Below, one piece after another: positions 17,957 through 26,792 of a stretch of DNA of 64,000 nt. The stretch comes from Fontibacterium meridianamericanum. GTDB taxonomy: Bacteria; Pseudomonadota; Alphaproteobacteria; Pelagibacterales; Pelagibacteraceae. The DNA is taken from NCBI GenBank assembly GCA_965235635.1, contig CBDDYR010000001.1, forward strand, positions 248,001 through 312,000, read 5' to 3'. Position 1 is the first letter of the stretch; each line of letters starts with the position of its first letter. The notes beneath the pieces are model-generated. The model ran no database searches and was not told where the DNA came from. It saw nothing but the letters and a program-made list of their open reading frames with translations. The translations under genes and the position numbers were made by a program.

Positions 17957-18718
17957 CCAAATCTTTTTCTTAACAATATAAACTAAAACAGTAAGAATTA
18001 ATAAATAAACTACGGTCTTAAACCCTATTCTTTTTCTAGCCTCTAAATGAGGTTCTGATACCCAAGTTAAAAAAGTCACCACATCTTTTGCGAGTTGCTC
18101 TTGTGTTGCTATGGTTCCATCTGAATAATTTACAGAATCTTTATTTAATGGTTGTGCCATTTTAATTTTATTACCTGCCATATATTTGTTGTAATATACG
18201 CCATCCTCCAGTTTTAAACCTTTTGGAGGTTTTTCTTCATAACCCATCAAAATCGAATAAATATAATCTGGGCCTCCGGCTCTAGCTTTCACTAAAACTG
18301 ACATGTCGGGAGGATATGCGCCACCATTTGCAGCTCTTGCTGCTTTTTCATTTGGAAATGGACTTGCGAATTTATCAGATGGTTTTCCAGGTCTTCTAAA
18401 CATTTCTCCTTTATCATTAGGACCATCTAAAACTTCAACCTTAGATGCTATAGCTTTAACTTCTTCTTCGGAAAAACTCGGTCCACCTACTTCTGATAAA
18501 TTCCTATAACTTAAAAGATTCATTGAATGACAAGAGGAGCAAACCTCTGTGTAAACCTGATAACCTCTTTGAAGGGATGCTCTATCAAATTTGCCAAAAA
18601 AACCGTCAAAAGACCAAGATTGCTTTAAAAGCTTCTCTTGTTTTTCTGCAGAAAAAGAATTTGAAATATTAAATGTTAAAAAGAATAAAATTAATGAAAA
18701 TTTTAATAAATAACTCAT
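17933..18718 (-). CDS. petC: cytochrome c1, bc1 complex
   Basis: Membrane-anchored c-type cytochrome of complex III, facing the periplasm, passing electrons from the Rieske protein to cytochrome c. The 261 aa begin with a signal peptide (about 1-24), carry the haem site Cys60-x-x-Cys63-His64 and the sixth ligand Met187 in KMAQPL, and end with one membrane helix (TVVYLLILTVLVYIV). Last gene of petA-petB-petC, 7 bp after petB. Its 3' end overlaps ychF by 24 bp in opposite orientation. Confidence 0.97.
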   Translation of the reverse strand: MSYLLKFSLILFFLTFNISNSFSAEKQEKLLKQSWSFDGFFGKFDRASLQRGYQVYTEVCSSCHSMNLLSYRNLSEVGGPSFSEEEVKAIASKVEVLDGPNDKGEMFRRPGKPSDKFASPFPNEKAARAANGGAYPPDMSVLVKARAGGPDYIYSILMGYEEKPPKGLKLEDGVYYNKYMAGNKIKMAQPLNKDSVNYSDGTIATQEQLAKDVVTFLTWVSEPHLEARKRIGFKTVVYLLILTVLVYIVKKKIWLRVESKV

Positions 18719-18725
18719 ATTTTAT

Positions 18726-20027
18726 CTAAAAAATTTTAAATGTTTTAATTCTTCCTTGTTTTTTCCAATCCTCATACTCATGAATGCTATTTGGCATGGG
18801 TAAAGTTTTTTCTGTTAATGAAACTAAGGGGGCTATAACTAAAAAGAATAAAAACCAATAAATAGTTCCTACTCTTGCAATCAAAACATAGATTCCTTCA
18901 GCTGGCATTCCCCCTACGTACATTAATATAAAAAAATCAAGAACAAATAAAAAAACAAACTGCTTCCATATCGGTCTAAAAACTGAAGATCGAACTTTAG
19001 ATAAATCTAACCAAGGTAATAAACCCAGAACTGCAATACTGCTTACCATTGCAATAACTCCTAAAAGTTTATCAGGAATGCTTCTTAAAATTGCATAGAA
19101 CGGTAAAAAATACCATTCTGGAACAATATGAGCGGGGGTTACCAAAGGATCTGCAGGAATGTAATTATCTGGATGTCCGAGATAGTTTGGCGCGTACATA
19201 GTAATTAAAACAAAAGCTAATAAAAAAATTAACATCGCAAATAAGTCTTTGCTGGTTGTAAAAGGTGCAAAACTAACTGTGTCCCTAGTATCTGCCGGTT
19301 CGATGCCTGAGGGATTATTTGAGCCAACAATATGTAATGCTATTACGTGAAAAATTACAACTCCTAATATTCCAAAAGCTAAAAGCCAATGTAAAACATA
19401 AAAACGATTTAATGTAGAATCTCCAACTGCGTAGTCTCCCCATAACCATGTAACTATTGCTTTACCTACTAATGGTACAGCTGAAAATAAATTTGTAATA
19501 ACAGTCGCTCCCCAATAACTCATTTGCCCCCATGGCAAAGTGTAGCCTAGAAAAGCAGTAGCCATCATCATAAAAAAAATAATAATTCCAATTAGCCACA
19601 TTAATTGTCGAGGTTCTTTATAAGAACCATAATAAAGTCCTCTAAAAATATGAATATATACTGCTATGAAAAAGAAAGAGGCAAAATTCATGTGAGCATA
19701 TCTAAGAAGCCATCCATAATTTACATCTCTCATAATTTTTTCAACAGATACGAAAGCTTCGGACGAAGATGGCTTGTAATGCATTCCAAGGACTAAACCT
19801 GTAACAATTAAAAATATTAGGCATATCATTAATATTCCGCCTAAGCTCCAGAGATAACTTAAATTTTTTGGAACCTGAAAATCTAAATATTCGTATTTAA
19901 ACATTCTGATAATTGGAAGACGATTATCTATCCAACCAACAACTCCTTTGAATGGAGATCCACCTACTTTATTTGTGTGAACAGGTTTAATATCGTTTTG
20001 GTTATGATCGGAATCCTTGCCACTCAT
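18726..20027 (-). CDS. petB: cytochrome b, bc1 complex
   Basis: Core membrane subunit of complex III holding both b haems and both quinone sites. The 433 aa are the full fused cytochrome b type. Haem-ligand histidines appear in LLRYAHMNFASFFF ... YIHIFRGL and in YVLHWLLAFGILG ... HVIALHIVGSNNPSG. The Qo-site PEWY motif is in VPEWYFLPFYAILRSIP. Eight or so membrane helices are evident. It sits 8 bp after petA and 7 bp before petC. Confidence 0.98.
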   Translation of the reverse strand: MSGKDSDHNQNDIKPVHTNKVGGSPFKGVVGWIDNRLPIIRMFKYEYLDFQVPKNLSYLWSLGGILMICLIFLIVTGLVLGMHYKPSSSEAFVSVEKIMRDVNYGWLLRYAHMNFASFFFIAVYIHIFRGLYYGSYKEPRQLMWLIGIIIFFMMMATAFLGYTLPWGQMSYWGATVITNLFSAVPLVGKAIVTWLWGDYAVGDSTLNRFYVLHWLLAFGILGVVIFHVIALHIVGSNNPSGIEPADTRDTVSFAPFTTSKDLFAMLIFLLAFVLITMYAPNYLGHPDNYIPADPLVTPAHIVPEWYFLPFYAILRSIPDKLLGVIAMVSSIAVLGLLPWLDLSKVRSSVFRPIWKQFVFLFVLDFFILMYVGGMPAEGIYVLIARVGTIYWFLFFLVIAPLVSLTEKTLPMPNSIHEYEDWKKQGRIKTFKIF

Positions 20028-20035
20028 AATAATTT

Positions 20036-20560
20036 TTATCCTAATTTAATTTTATTATCGCCAACAAATTCATATGTTGGTACTTCCAAATTAGTTGGCG
20101 CAGGACCTTTTCTAATTCTTCCTGAACTATCATAGTGAGAACCATGACAAGGACAAAACCATCCGCCATAATCACCTTTTCCACTAATTGGAACGCAACC
20201 TAAGTGAGTACAAACCCCAACTAAAACTAGCCACTCAGATTTTTTAACTCTTTTATTATCAGGTTGAGGATCTTTTAATTCTTTAAGATCAACTTTTTCA
20301 GCACTAGTAATTTCATCTTTAGTTCTTCTTTTAATAAAGACAGGCTTTCCTCTCCATAACACAGTTATTTCTTGTCCCTCTTTAATTTTTGATAAATCAA
20401 CTTCAATAGATGCCAGAGCTTTAACGGAAGAGTCTGGATTCATTTGATTTATAACTGGCCAAACTGCAGCTCCAACCCCTACTGCACCGACAGCTGTTGT
20501 CGCGACGGTTAAAAAATCTCTTCTATTTTTCTTATCTCCGTTATTATTATTTTCTGACAT
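20036..20560 (-). CDS. petA: ubiquinol-cytochrome c reductase iron-sulfur (Rieske) subunit
   Basis: Rieske subunit of complex III, 174 aa. A Tat-type signal and anchor is visible (RRDFL at 13-17 followed by a hydrophobic stretch). The [2Fe-2S] ligands are Cys117 and His119 in CTHLGC and Cys136 and His139 in CPCHGSH; Cys122 and Cys138 form the usual disulfide. First gene of the petABC operon. Its upstream region holds a short GC-rich motif resembling a RegA/RegR box. Confidence 0.98.
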   Translation of the reverse strand: MSENNNNGDKKNRRDFLTVATTAVGAVGVGAAVWPVINQMNPDSSVKALASIEVDLSKIKEGQEITVLWRGKPVFIKRRTKDEITSAEKVDLKELKDPQPDNKRVKKSEWLVLVGVCTHLGCVPISGKGDYGGWFCPCHGSHYDSSGRIRKGPAPTNLEVPTYEFVGDNKIKLG

Positions 20561-20601
20561 AAATATTTAATTTAATTATTTCTAAACTATTTTCTTTTCC
20601 A

Positions 20602-20616
20602 TAGCCAGAATGACGC
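20602..20616 (-). promoter_or_regulatory. possible RegA/RegR-type redox regulator box upstream of petABC
   Basis: On the minus strand, GCGTCATTCTGGCTA lies 42 bases upstream of the petA start and is the only GC-rich patch in the gap. Compared with the RegR box described in Bradyrhizobium (GNG-R-C-R-TT-NN-G-N-CGC), 8 of 11 defined positions agree. RegB/RegA controls cytochrome genes by redox state in other alphaproteobacteria. The match is partial and from one site, so this is a weak candidate. Confidence 0.25.
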
Positions 20617-20636
20617 ATAAATAATAAATTTCTTAT

Positions 20637-21092
20637 ATGATTAATATTGCATTATTTCAGCCCGATATCCCTCAAAATACTGCTGCAACCATAAGATTGT
20701 GTGCATGTTTAAATACAACTTTAGAAATTATTGAACCTTGTGGGTTTCAATTTGATGAAAAGAGACTCAAAAGCATCTACATGGATTATTATAAAAATTG
20801 TAAAATTATAAGATATCAATCATTTGATGATTTTATTAAAAATAAAAAAAATAAAAGAATAATTTTGTTAACAACTAAAGCAAAAAAAAATTATTATAAT
20901 TTTAATTTCAAAAAAGATGACACGATATTATTTGGAAGAGAAAGTGCTGGTGCGCCAGATTCTGTCCATAAAATAGTCGACGCAAGATTAAAAATCCCTA
21001 TCTCTAAAATTACCAGATCTTTAAATGTTGTGACTTCTATTTCTATTGTATTATCTGAGGCACTTAGGCAAAATAATTATTTTAATATTTAA
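20637..21092 (+). CDS. trmL: tRNA (cytidine(34)-2'-O)-methyltransferase
   Basis: SPOUT-class methyltransferase for the wobble position of tRNA-Leu. The 151 aa are about the usual length. The start MINIALFQPDIPQNTAATIR, the LFGRESAGAPDSVH loop and the knot region RSLNVVTSISIVLSEALRQ are typical of TrmL. Divergent from petA with a 76-bp gap. hemF begins 2 bp after its stop. Confidence 0.94.
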   Translation: MINIALFQPDIPQNTAATIRLCACLNTTLEIIEPCGFQFDEKRLKSIYMDYYKNCKIIRYQSFDDFIKNKKNKRIILLTTKAKKNYYNFNFKKDDTILFGRESAGAPDSVHKIVDARLKIPISKITRSLNVVTSISIVLSEALRQNNYFNI

Positions 21093-21094
21093 TA

Positions 21095-21937
21095 ATGAAT
21101 TCAAATTTAGAAGATAAAAAAATTATTACTAAAAATTGGTTTAAAAGTTTAAGAAATTCTATTTGTAATGAATTTGAAAGAATCGAATATATTATGTCTA
21201 AAAAGAAGATTTTATTTAAAAAAAAAAAATGGAATGCTGGTGGAAGTTCTAAAGGCGGAGGAACGTTTGCATTAATTGAGAATGGTTCTGTTTTTGAAAA
21301 AGTTGGGGTAAATATTTCAACTGTATCAGGAAAATTTAATAAAGAGTTTAGAAAAAAAATTCCTGGAGCATTAAATAATCCCAATTTTTGGGCCTCTGGA
21401 ATCTCTATTGTAGCGCATATGAAAAATCCAAAAGTTCCAGCATTTCATTTTAATACTAGATTTATAATCACTTCGAGATCTTGGTTTGGTGGTGGAATGG
21501 ATATGACTCCATGCATAAAAGACTTAAATCAAAAAGAATATTTTCATAATGAAATAAAAAAAATGTGCAATCTTCATAATAGAAATTATTATTCACAACA
21601 TAAAAAAAATTGCGATCAATATTTTTATTTACCTCACAGACAAGAACCTAGAGGTGATGGAGGTATATTTTATGATTATCTTAATTCTAATAACTGGAAT
21701 AAAGATTTTAATTATACAAAAGATGTCGGAATTACTTTTTTAAAACTATCTTCTAAGATCATACAAAAAAAAATGTTTTTAAAATGGAATGCTAAAGACA
21801 AAGAGAAACAATTAATTAAAAGAGGAAGATATGTTGAGTTTAATTTATTATATGATCGAGGTACTAAATTTGGTTTAAATACTAATGGAAATATTGAAGC
21901 TATTTTTATGTCGCTACCACCACTTGCAAAATGGTAA
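21095..21937 (+). CDS. hemF: oxygen-dependent coproporphyrinogen III oxidase
   Basis: Aerobic haem-synthesis enzyme that converts coproporphyrinogen III to protoporphyrinogen IX. The 280 aa contain the family segments WNAGGSSKGGGTFALIENG, HMKNPKVPAFHFNTRF, WFGGGMDMTPC and the later HRQEPRGDGGIFYDYL, then RGRYVEFNLLYDRGTKFGL. Placed with bc1 genes and not far from ctaB, it feeds haem into the respiratory chain. It follows trmL by 2 bp and precedes greA by 8 bp. Confidence 0.96.
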   Translation: MNSNLEDKKIITKNWFKSLRNSICNEFERIEYIMSKKKILFKKKKWNAGGSSKGGGTFALIENGSVFEKVGVNISTVSGKFNKEFRKKIPGALNNPNFWASGISIVAHMKNPKVPAFHFNTRFIITSRSWFGGGMDMTPCIKDLNQKEYFHNEIKKMCNLHNRNYYSQHKKNCDQYFYLPHRQEPRGDGGIFYDYLNSNNWNKDFNYTKDVGITFLKLSSKIIQKKMFLKWNAKDKEKQLIKRGRYVEFNLLYDRGTKFGLNTNGNIEAIFMSLPPLAKW

Positions 21938-21945
21938 AAATCTAA

Positions 21946-22422
21946 ATGGAAAAAGAACCAATTACTCCTCAAGGATTAGAGAAGATTAAGATAGAATTAC
22001 AAGAAAGAATTTCTATCACTAGACCAAAAATTGTGAATGCTATTGCTGAGGCAAGAGCGCATGGTGATCTTAAAGAAAATGCTGAATATCATGCTGCTAA
22101 AGAAGAGCAAAGTCATAATGAAAGAAGAATTCAAGAAATTGAAACGACAATAGCAACTGCTAATATTGTAGATGTCACAAAAATTAAAAGTGACAACAAA
22201 GTAATTTTTGGGTCAACAATTATTTTATTAGACATAGAAAATAATCAAAAAAAAAAATATAAAATTGTTGGAAAAGATGAAGCGAATGCCAAAGAAGGTT
22301 TATTATTTTATAAATCTCCAATTGCATTAGAACTGGTTTCGAAACATACAGGTGATTTTGTCTCTGTTAAAACTCCAGCTGGAGAGAAAAATTATGAGAT
22401 TATCGAAGTTAAATATATTTAA
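21946..22422 (+). CDS. greA: transcription elongation factor GreA
   Basis: Rescues backtracked RNA polymerase by stimulating transcript cleavage. The 158 aa have the N-terminal coiled coil with the acidic tip (AEARAHGDLKENAEYHAAKE) and a C-terminal FKBP-like domain (IALELVSKHTGDFVSVKTPA). It ends 9 bp before the convergent CCA enzyme gene. Confidence 0.96.
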   Translation: MEKEPITPQGLEKIKIELQERISITRPKIVNAIAEARAHGDLKENAEYHAAKEEQSHNERRIQEIETTIATANIVDVTKIKSDNKVIFGSTIILLDIENNQKKKYKIVGKDEANAKEGLLFYKSPIALELVSKHTGDFVSVKTPAGEKNYEIIEVKYI

Positions 22423-22431
22423 TTTTAATAA

Positions 22432-23622
22432 TTAAATATCACTTAAATTTAATTTAAAGTTATTTTTAATCCAATATTCTTTTAGAAGTTCTAATTTTTT
22501 TCCAAGTTCTTTTCCTTGCTTGAAACCTTTTTTAATTAAAAAATCTCCAGAAATAGGAAATCGTGGAACTTTAAATTTATTTATAAATAATCTGTACCTT
22601 AAAAAAAATTTGAAATTGATTTTTTTTTCTGCACAAAAAATAAAGTTTAAAAAATCTAAAGCTAAATGCTTTTTATAAAAATAAATCTGACGGCGAATAG
22701 TCTGGTAACTATAAAGTTCTTTTTTTATTAACTTATACTGCTCGTAAATAAAATTTATATATTCTCTATCTTTTTTAGATAATCGAAATTCATTACAAAA
22801 ACAGATATTGTTTTTATTATATCTGACGATCAATATCGAAAGTAATTGACGATAATTAAGATTTAATCTTAATTTTTTATTCAAAAATTGAAGTCTATTT
22901 AATCTATTAAAGAATTCTATTTTATAAACTTGTTTAATAATTTTTTTAAAATAATTCATATTATTAATTTTAAAAAAGTTTTTTAATTCTAAAATTTTTT
23001 TTAATTCTATAAATAATCTTTCTCGAGAGATAAATTTTAAAAATCTTATATTTTTATCAATAATTTTAATAATGTTAGGATCTTTAATGTTTGAATTATA
23101 TTCTAATGAAAATCTTATAAATCTTAAAATCCTTAAATAATCTTCTTTAATCCTTAATTCTGGACTTCCAATAAAATTAATTTTTTTATTTTTTAGATCT
23201 TCAACACCATTCACTGGATCATAAATTTTTCCAAATTTATCACAGTAAATTGCATTAATTGTAAAATCTCTTCTTAGAGAGTCTTCTAACCAGTCACTGG
23301 TAAGTTGAATTTTTGTATGTCTGCCATCTGGCTTTATATCTTTTCTTAAAGATGTAATCTCATATCTATAATTCTTTGAGTAGGTTGTAATTGATCCATA
23401 TTTTATTGCCAAATCTAAGACTTTATAATTATTTTTTAATAATATTTTTTTAACTTCTTCAGGCTTATAAACAGTGGCCAAATCAATATCTGCTGTTATT
23501 TTTCCCTCTATTGCTTTTCTAACACAACCACCCACAAACTGAGTATGAGTTTGTAATTTAATGGGATTTAAAATTGAAATTAATTTTTTATTTTCTTTTG
23601 AAAATAAAAATGTTTTTTTCAT
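22432..23622 (-). CDS. cca: CCA tRNA nucleotidyltransferase / poly(A) polymerase family
   Basis: Adds or repairs the 3' CCA of tRNAs. The N-terminal head has the nucleotidyltransferase motif FVGGCVRKAI (usual GGxVRD, with Lys in place of Asp) followed by the metal-binding ADIDLAT. The template segment SLRRDFTINAIY, the DPVNGVEDLKNKKI stretch and LRILRFIRF match class II enzymes. The tail of the 396 aa is very Lys/Asn/Tyr-rich and poorly conserved. Last gene of a minus-strand run that also contains tRNA-Gln. Confidence 0.88.
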   Translation of the reverse strand: MKKTFLFSKENKKLISILNPIKLQTHTQFVGGCVRKAIEGKITADIDLATVYKPEEVKKILLKNNYKVLDLAIKYGSITTYSKNYRYEITSLRKDIKPDGRHTKIQLTSDWLEDSLRRDFTINAIYCDKFGKIYDPVNGVEDLKNKKINFIGSPELRIKEDYLRILRFIRFSLEYNSNIKDPNIIKIIDKNIRFLKFISRERLFIELKKILELKNFFKINNMNYFKKIIKQVYKIEFFNRLNRLQFLNKKLRLNLNYRQLLSILIVRYNKNNICFCNEFRLSKKDREYINFIYEQYKLIKKELYSYQTIRRQIYFYKKHLALDFLNFIFCAEKKINFKFFLRYRLFINKFKVPRFPISGDFLIKKGFKQGKELGKKLELLKEYWIKNNFKLNLSDI

Positions 23623-23630
23623 TAAAAATA

Positions 23631-24101
23631 TTAGAATAATTCTATTTTACCAGAGTATGTAATATTTTTTTCTGATAATTTTTTTAATAAAATCTTTTCT
23701 TTTCTTACGTTTAATGAAAAATATAAATTGGTATTAACTTCAAAACCAAATTGTCCATAATAATCAAGTTCTCCAATTAAAATAATAAAATCAATATTCT
23801 TTTTATCAATATTGCTTACACTATTGTTCACTAATTCTTTTCCAATACCTTTTCCTTTAAATTTCTGATCAACTATCAAGGGACCTAGCATTAGACCGTT
23901 ATTATTTTGTATTTGACAATTAAAAAATCTAATGCTCCCAATTATTTTTTTACTTTGGCAATAAACTTTTGAAAATTTTATATTATGTTCAAGATTCTCT
24001 CTTAGTCTAAAGCTAGGTCTAGCATATCTTCCTGGCCCCAAAACATCTTCTTCAAGTATTAATATTTTTTTATTATCTGTTTTTTTTTCTTCTCTAATCA
24101 C
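23631..24101 (-). CDS. GNAT-family N-acetyltransferase (YhbS-like)
   Basis: Protein of 156 aa starting with GTG at 24101; no ATG is close. It opens with IREEKKTDN, continues with GPGRYARPSFRLRE and has the acetyl-CoA loop FKGKGIGKELV at about 84-94, then LIGELDYYGQFGFEV, all typical of YhbS-type acetyltransferases. The substrate is unknown. It lies between tRNA-Gln (17 bp upstream) and the CCA enzyme gene (8 bp downstream). Confidence 0.82.
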   Translation of the reverse strand: MIREEKKTDNKKILILEEDVLGPGRYARPSFRLRENLEHNIKFSKVYCQSKKIIGSIRFFNCQIQNNNGLMLGPLIVDQKFKGKGIGKELVNNSVSNIDKKNIDFIILIGELDYYGQFGFEVNTNLYFSLNVRKEKILLKKLSEKNITYSGKIELF

Positions 24102-24118
24102 AGTAATTACTTTTAACC

Positions 24119-24192
24119 TGGCTGGGGCTCCAGGATTCGAACCTGGGATGGCGGGATCAAAACCCGCTGCCTTACCGCTTGGCTAAGCCCCA
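24119..24192 (-). tRNA. tRNA-Gln (anticodon UUG)
   Basis: Read on the minus strand from 24192, the sequence folds as a complete cloverleaf. The acceptor stem TGGGGCT pairs with AGCCCCA, the anticodon stem GCGGG/CCCGC encloses loop TTTTGAT with anticodon TTG, and the T arm is CCAGG-TTCGAAT-CCTGG. The discriminator is G at 24122, and CCA is encoded at 24119-24121. It lies inside a minus-strand run, 21 bp after ispE and 17 bp before the acetyltransferase. Confidence 0.97.
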
Positions 24193-24213
24193 ATATTTAT
24201 TTTAGAAATAAGG

Positions 24214-25089
24214 TTATATTATTTTTGCTTTCCTTATCCAATAACTTTTATAACGTTTTTTTAGAGTAATAATAGCTTTGGCCAACTGTGCGTTATTTTC
24301 AAAAATAGCAAAACAAGCTGATCCAGTACCAGTCATTCTTGCTAATTTGCAGCCTCTTAGTTTTCTAATAAATGTTAATATTTTTAAAATTATTCTATTT
24401 TTTTTGAAAGCGCTTTGTTCGAGATCGTTACCTTTGTAATTTAAAAATTTAAGTAAATAATTTGTATTTAAAATATTCTTTCTTAAAGAAAAAATCTCAG
24501 AATTATTTCTTTTTGAAAATATTTTATTTGAAAGATAAATTGTTTTTGTAGAATTCAAACAATTTGGATAAATTAGTAATAAATTAAATTTTGGTTTTTT
24601 TTTAAATTCCATAATTTTATTATTAGAACCATAAAGAATCTTGAAATTAGTATTTAGCGAAGGTTCAACATCAGAACCAATTTTTTTACATATTGAAGAA
24701 AGTATCTTTCTTTTTAAATTTAATTTTAAATACTTATTAAAAAAAATAAGTAATGCAGAAACATCCGCTGACCCACCTCCAAATCCAGATCCTTGTGGTA
24801 TGTTTTTTATAATTGTGATTTTAAATTTATGTATATTAAATTTTGGATACTTTTTTAAAATATTTAATAATTTCGATACTGTATTATTAGTATTACTTAT
24901 TCCTTTAGAAAATTTTCCAGTGAAAATAATCTGATTTTTTCTTGTATTCGAAGATACAAGAATCTGATCATAAATATCAAAAAAACAGAATAATGTTTCT
25001 ATTTCATGATATTTATTTTTTAATTTTTTAATTACTTTTAGATATAAATTTATTTTGCCGTAAGCTTTAAGACTCGTTTTTAATAACAT
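24214..25089 (-). CDS. ispE: 4-diphosphocytidyl-2-C-methyl-D-erythritol kinase
   Basis: GHMP kinase of the MEP isoprenoid pathway; ispH of the same pathway is also in this window. The 291 aa begin SLKAYGKINLYLKVI with the active-site Lys region, have the ATP loop IPQGSGFGGGSADVSALL and end with the third motif MTGTGSACFAIF. The start at 25089 overlaps the end of the upstream TPR gene by 23 bp; no later Met would keep the AYGKIN motif intact. Confidence 0.94.
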   Translation of the reverse strand: MLLKTSLKAYGKINLYLKVIKKLKNKYHEIETLFCFFDIYDQILVSSNTRKNQIIFTGKFSKGISNTNNTVSKLLNILKKYPKFNIHKFKITIIKNIPQGSGFGGGSADVSALLIFFNKYLKLNLKRKILSSICKKIGSDVEPSLNTNFKILYGSNNKIMEFKKKPKFNLLLIYPNCLNSTKTIYLSNKIFSKRNNSEIFSLRKNILNTNYLLKFLNYKGNDLEQSAFKKNRIILKILTFIRKLRGCKLARMTGTGSACFAIFENNAQLAKAIITLKKRYKSYWIRKAKII

Positions 25090-26788
25090 TATCTAATCCA
25101 AAAATTATTTTTTTATTGATAGATTCTTTTAAATCTTGCTCAATATTTTTAAGCTTAACTGCATTTTGCCAAACATATCTAGCTTGAATTTCTTTTCCAT
25201 TAGTCCAAAGAACATCTCCATAATGATCATAAATTACTGCTTCTGAAGGTTCTTTTTCATATGCGATCTGTAAAATTTCCTCTGCTTTTTCAAAATCTTT
25301 TAATAAAAAATATGCCCACCCTAATGAGTCTAAAATATATCCTCGTCCTTTACTAATATTTACTGCCTCAACTAACATTTCTTTTGCTTTATCTAAATTA
25401 ATTTTTTTTTCTAACCAACTATAAGCTAAATAATTTAGAACCTCAGGCTGCTTAGGTGAAATTTTTAGAGCTTCTAAAAAACTTTTCTCTGCATAGTCCC
25501 ATGCTCCTGATCGTTCCTGGCTAATAGCTAAATTATAATAATAAATCCAATCGCTCTCTTTTGTATCTTTTTTTGATATTATTGATTTTTGATATAAATC
25601 TATAGACTTAGAGTAATTTTTATTATTCCTTAAAAAATTTGCTAGTTCGAAGTATTTTTCAGATATAAAGAAATGATTATTCTCTAAAAATTTTTCAAGC
25701 ATATTAATTTGTCTCTCAGAATTAATATTTGGAAAAAATCTTAGCCTTGTTAAATTTGCATACCAGTAAAATTCCTTTCCTAGTTTTTCAATAACTTGGA
25801 TTTCTTTCTCTGACTGCTCTAAATTATTTAATATAATAAGATTTTCTATTTTTAAGATTTTATTAGATAGAAAATTTGGGTTTAAATATTCACTTAAATT
25901 TAAATAAAAATTTGAAATCTGCACTTGTTCATAGTTCTGATAAAAATTAGCAAATAAATAAAACAATTCAGCAAGCCCATGATTTATATTTCTTCTTTTA
26001 TAAAATTTATCAATTTTATAAAATTTGTTATCACGAGAGTCTAGAAAGAGTTGTTTAAATAATAAATTTTCTGAAGATATTTCTAAATTCTCATTTATAA
26101 TTTGATTAATCTTTTCTTTATTATTTTTTTCTAAATAATAAGATAAATAAAAAAAATTATATCTACCCAATTCCTTTTTATTAGAAATTTCATTAAAGTA
26201 TAAATCAATATTCTTTTGATTATCCAAAAATAAATTAATTAGAATTTTTTGCGTTAAAGAAACATTTTTAAAACTAGAATTTGATTTACTAATCTTTTCA
26301 CTTAATTCTTCAATATTCTTATTTGATAAGTCTAACCACAGTCCAAGATTTTGATATAGCTCTAATAATAATGGATCACTTAAATTTTGCTTAGGTAAAG
26401 AGATGTAATTTTTTAATCTTGAATATCTTTCTTTTTTAAAATCATGAACAAACAATATTAAGTTAAATGGATATAGGGAATGATAAGAGGTATCTAATTT
26501 TTTTATAAATATATATGCTTCATCTATTTTTCCATTGTTAACTAACGTTTCAACATACTTCAGGTTAAATTCTGAATGATGAATTCCTAAATTTTCAATA
26601 TTTTCAAAAAAACTATAAGCTTTTTGTGAGTCATTTTTTTGTAAAGAAACACTACCAGATAAATAATTAGAAAAATAATTAGAATTTTTAATTAATCTTT
26701 TTTTATTATCTAAAATATTAGCATTTAAATTCGAATAATTTGTTATAAATAACAATAAAAAAAATGTGTAAAAAATCTTTTTATTCAT
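25067..26788 (-). CDS. tetratricopeptide-repeat protein with signal peptide
   Basis: Protein of 573 aa with a clear export signal at the N-terminus (MNKKIFYTFFLLLFITNYSN). The C-terminal half holds TPR units, for example WIYYYNLAISQERSGAWDYA then EALKISPKQPEVLNYLAYSW, and a unit ending YDHYGDVLW. TPR arrays are scaffolds for protein contacts, so an envelope assembly role is possible, but no specific function can be read from it. It starts 4 bp from the divergent uracil-DNA-glycosylase-like gene and overlaps ispE by 23 bp. Confidence 0.85.
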   Translation of the reverse strand: MNKKIFYTFFLLLFITNYSNLNANILDNKKRLIKNSNYFSNYLSGSVSLQKNDSQKAYSFFENIENLGIHHSEFNLKYVETLVNNGKIDEAYIFIKKLDTSYHSLYPFNLILFVHDFKKERYSRLKNYISLPKQNLSDPLLLELYQNLGLWLDLSNKNIEELSEKISKSNSSFKNVSLTQKILINLFLDNQKNIDLYFNEISNKKELGRYNFFYLSYYLEKNNKEKINQIINENLEISSENLLFKQLFLDSRDNKFYKIDKFYKRRNINHGLAELFYLFANFYQNYEQVQISNFYLNLSEYLNPNFLSNKILKIENLIILNNLEQSEKEIQVIEKLGKEFYWYANLTRLRFFPNINSERQINMLEKFLENNHFFISEKYFELANFLRNNKNYSKSIDLYQKSIISKKDTKESDWIYYYNLAISQERSGAWDYAEKSFLEALKISPKQPEVLNYLAYSWLEKKINLDKAKEMLVEAVNISKGRGYILDSLGWAYFLLKDFEKAEEILQIAYEKEPSEAVIYDHYGDVLWTNGKEIQARYVWQNAVKLKNIEQDLKESINKKIIFGLDNVIKNES

Positions 26789-26792
26789 AAAA

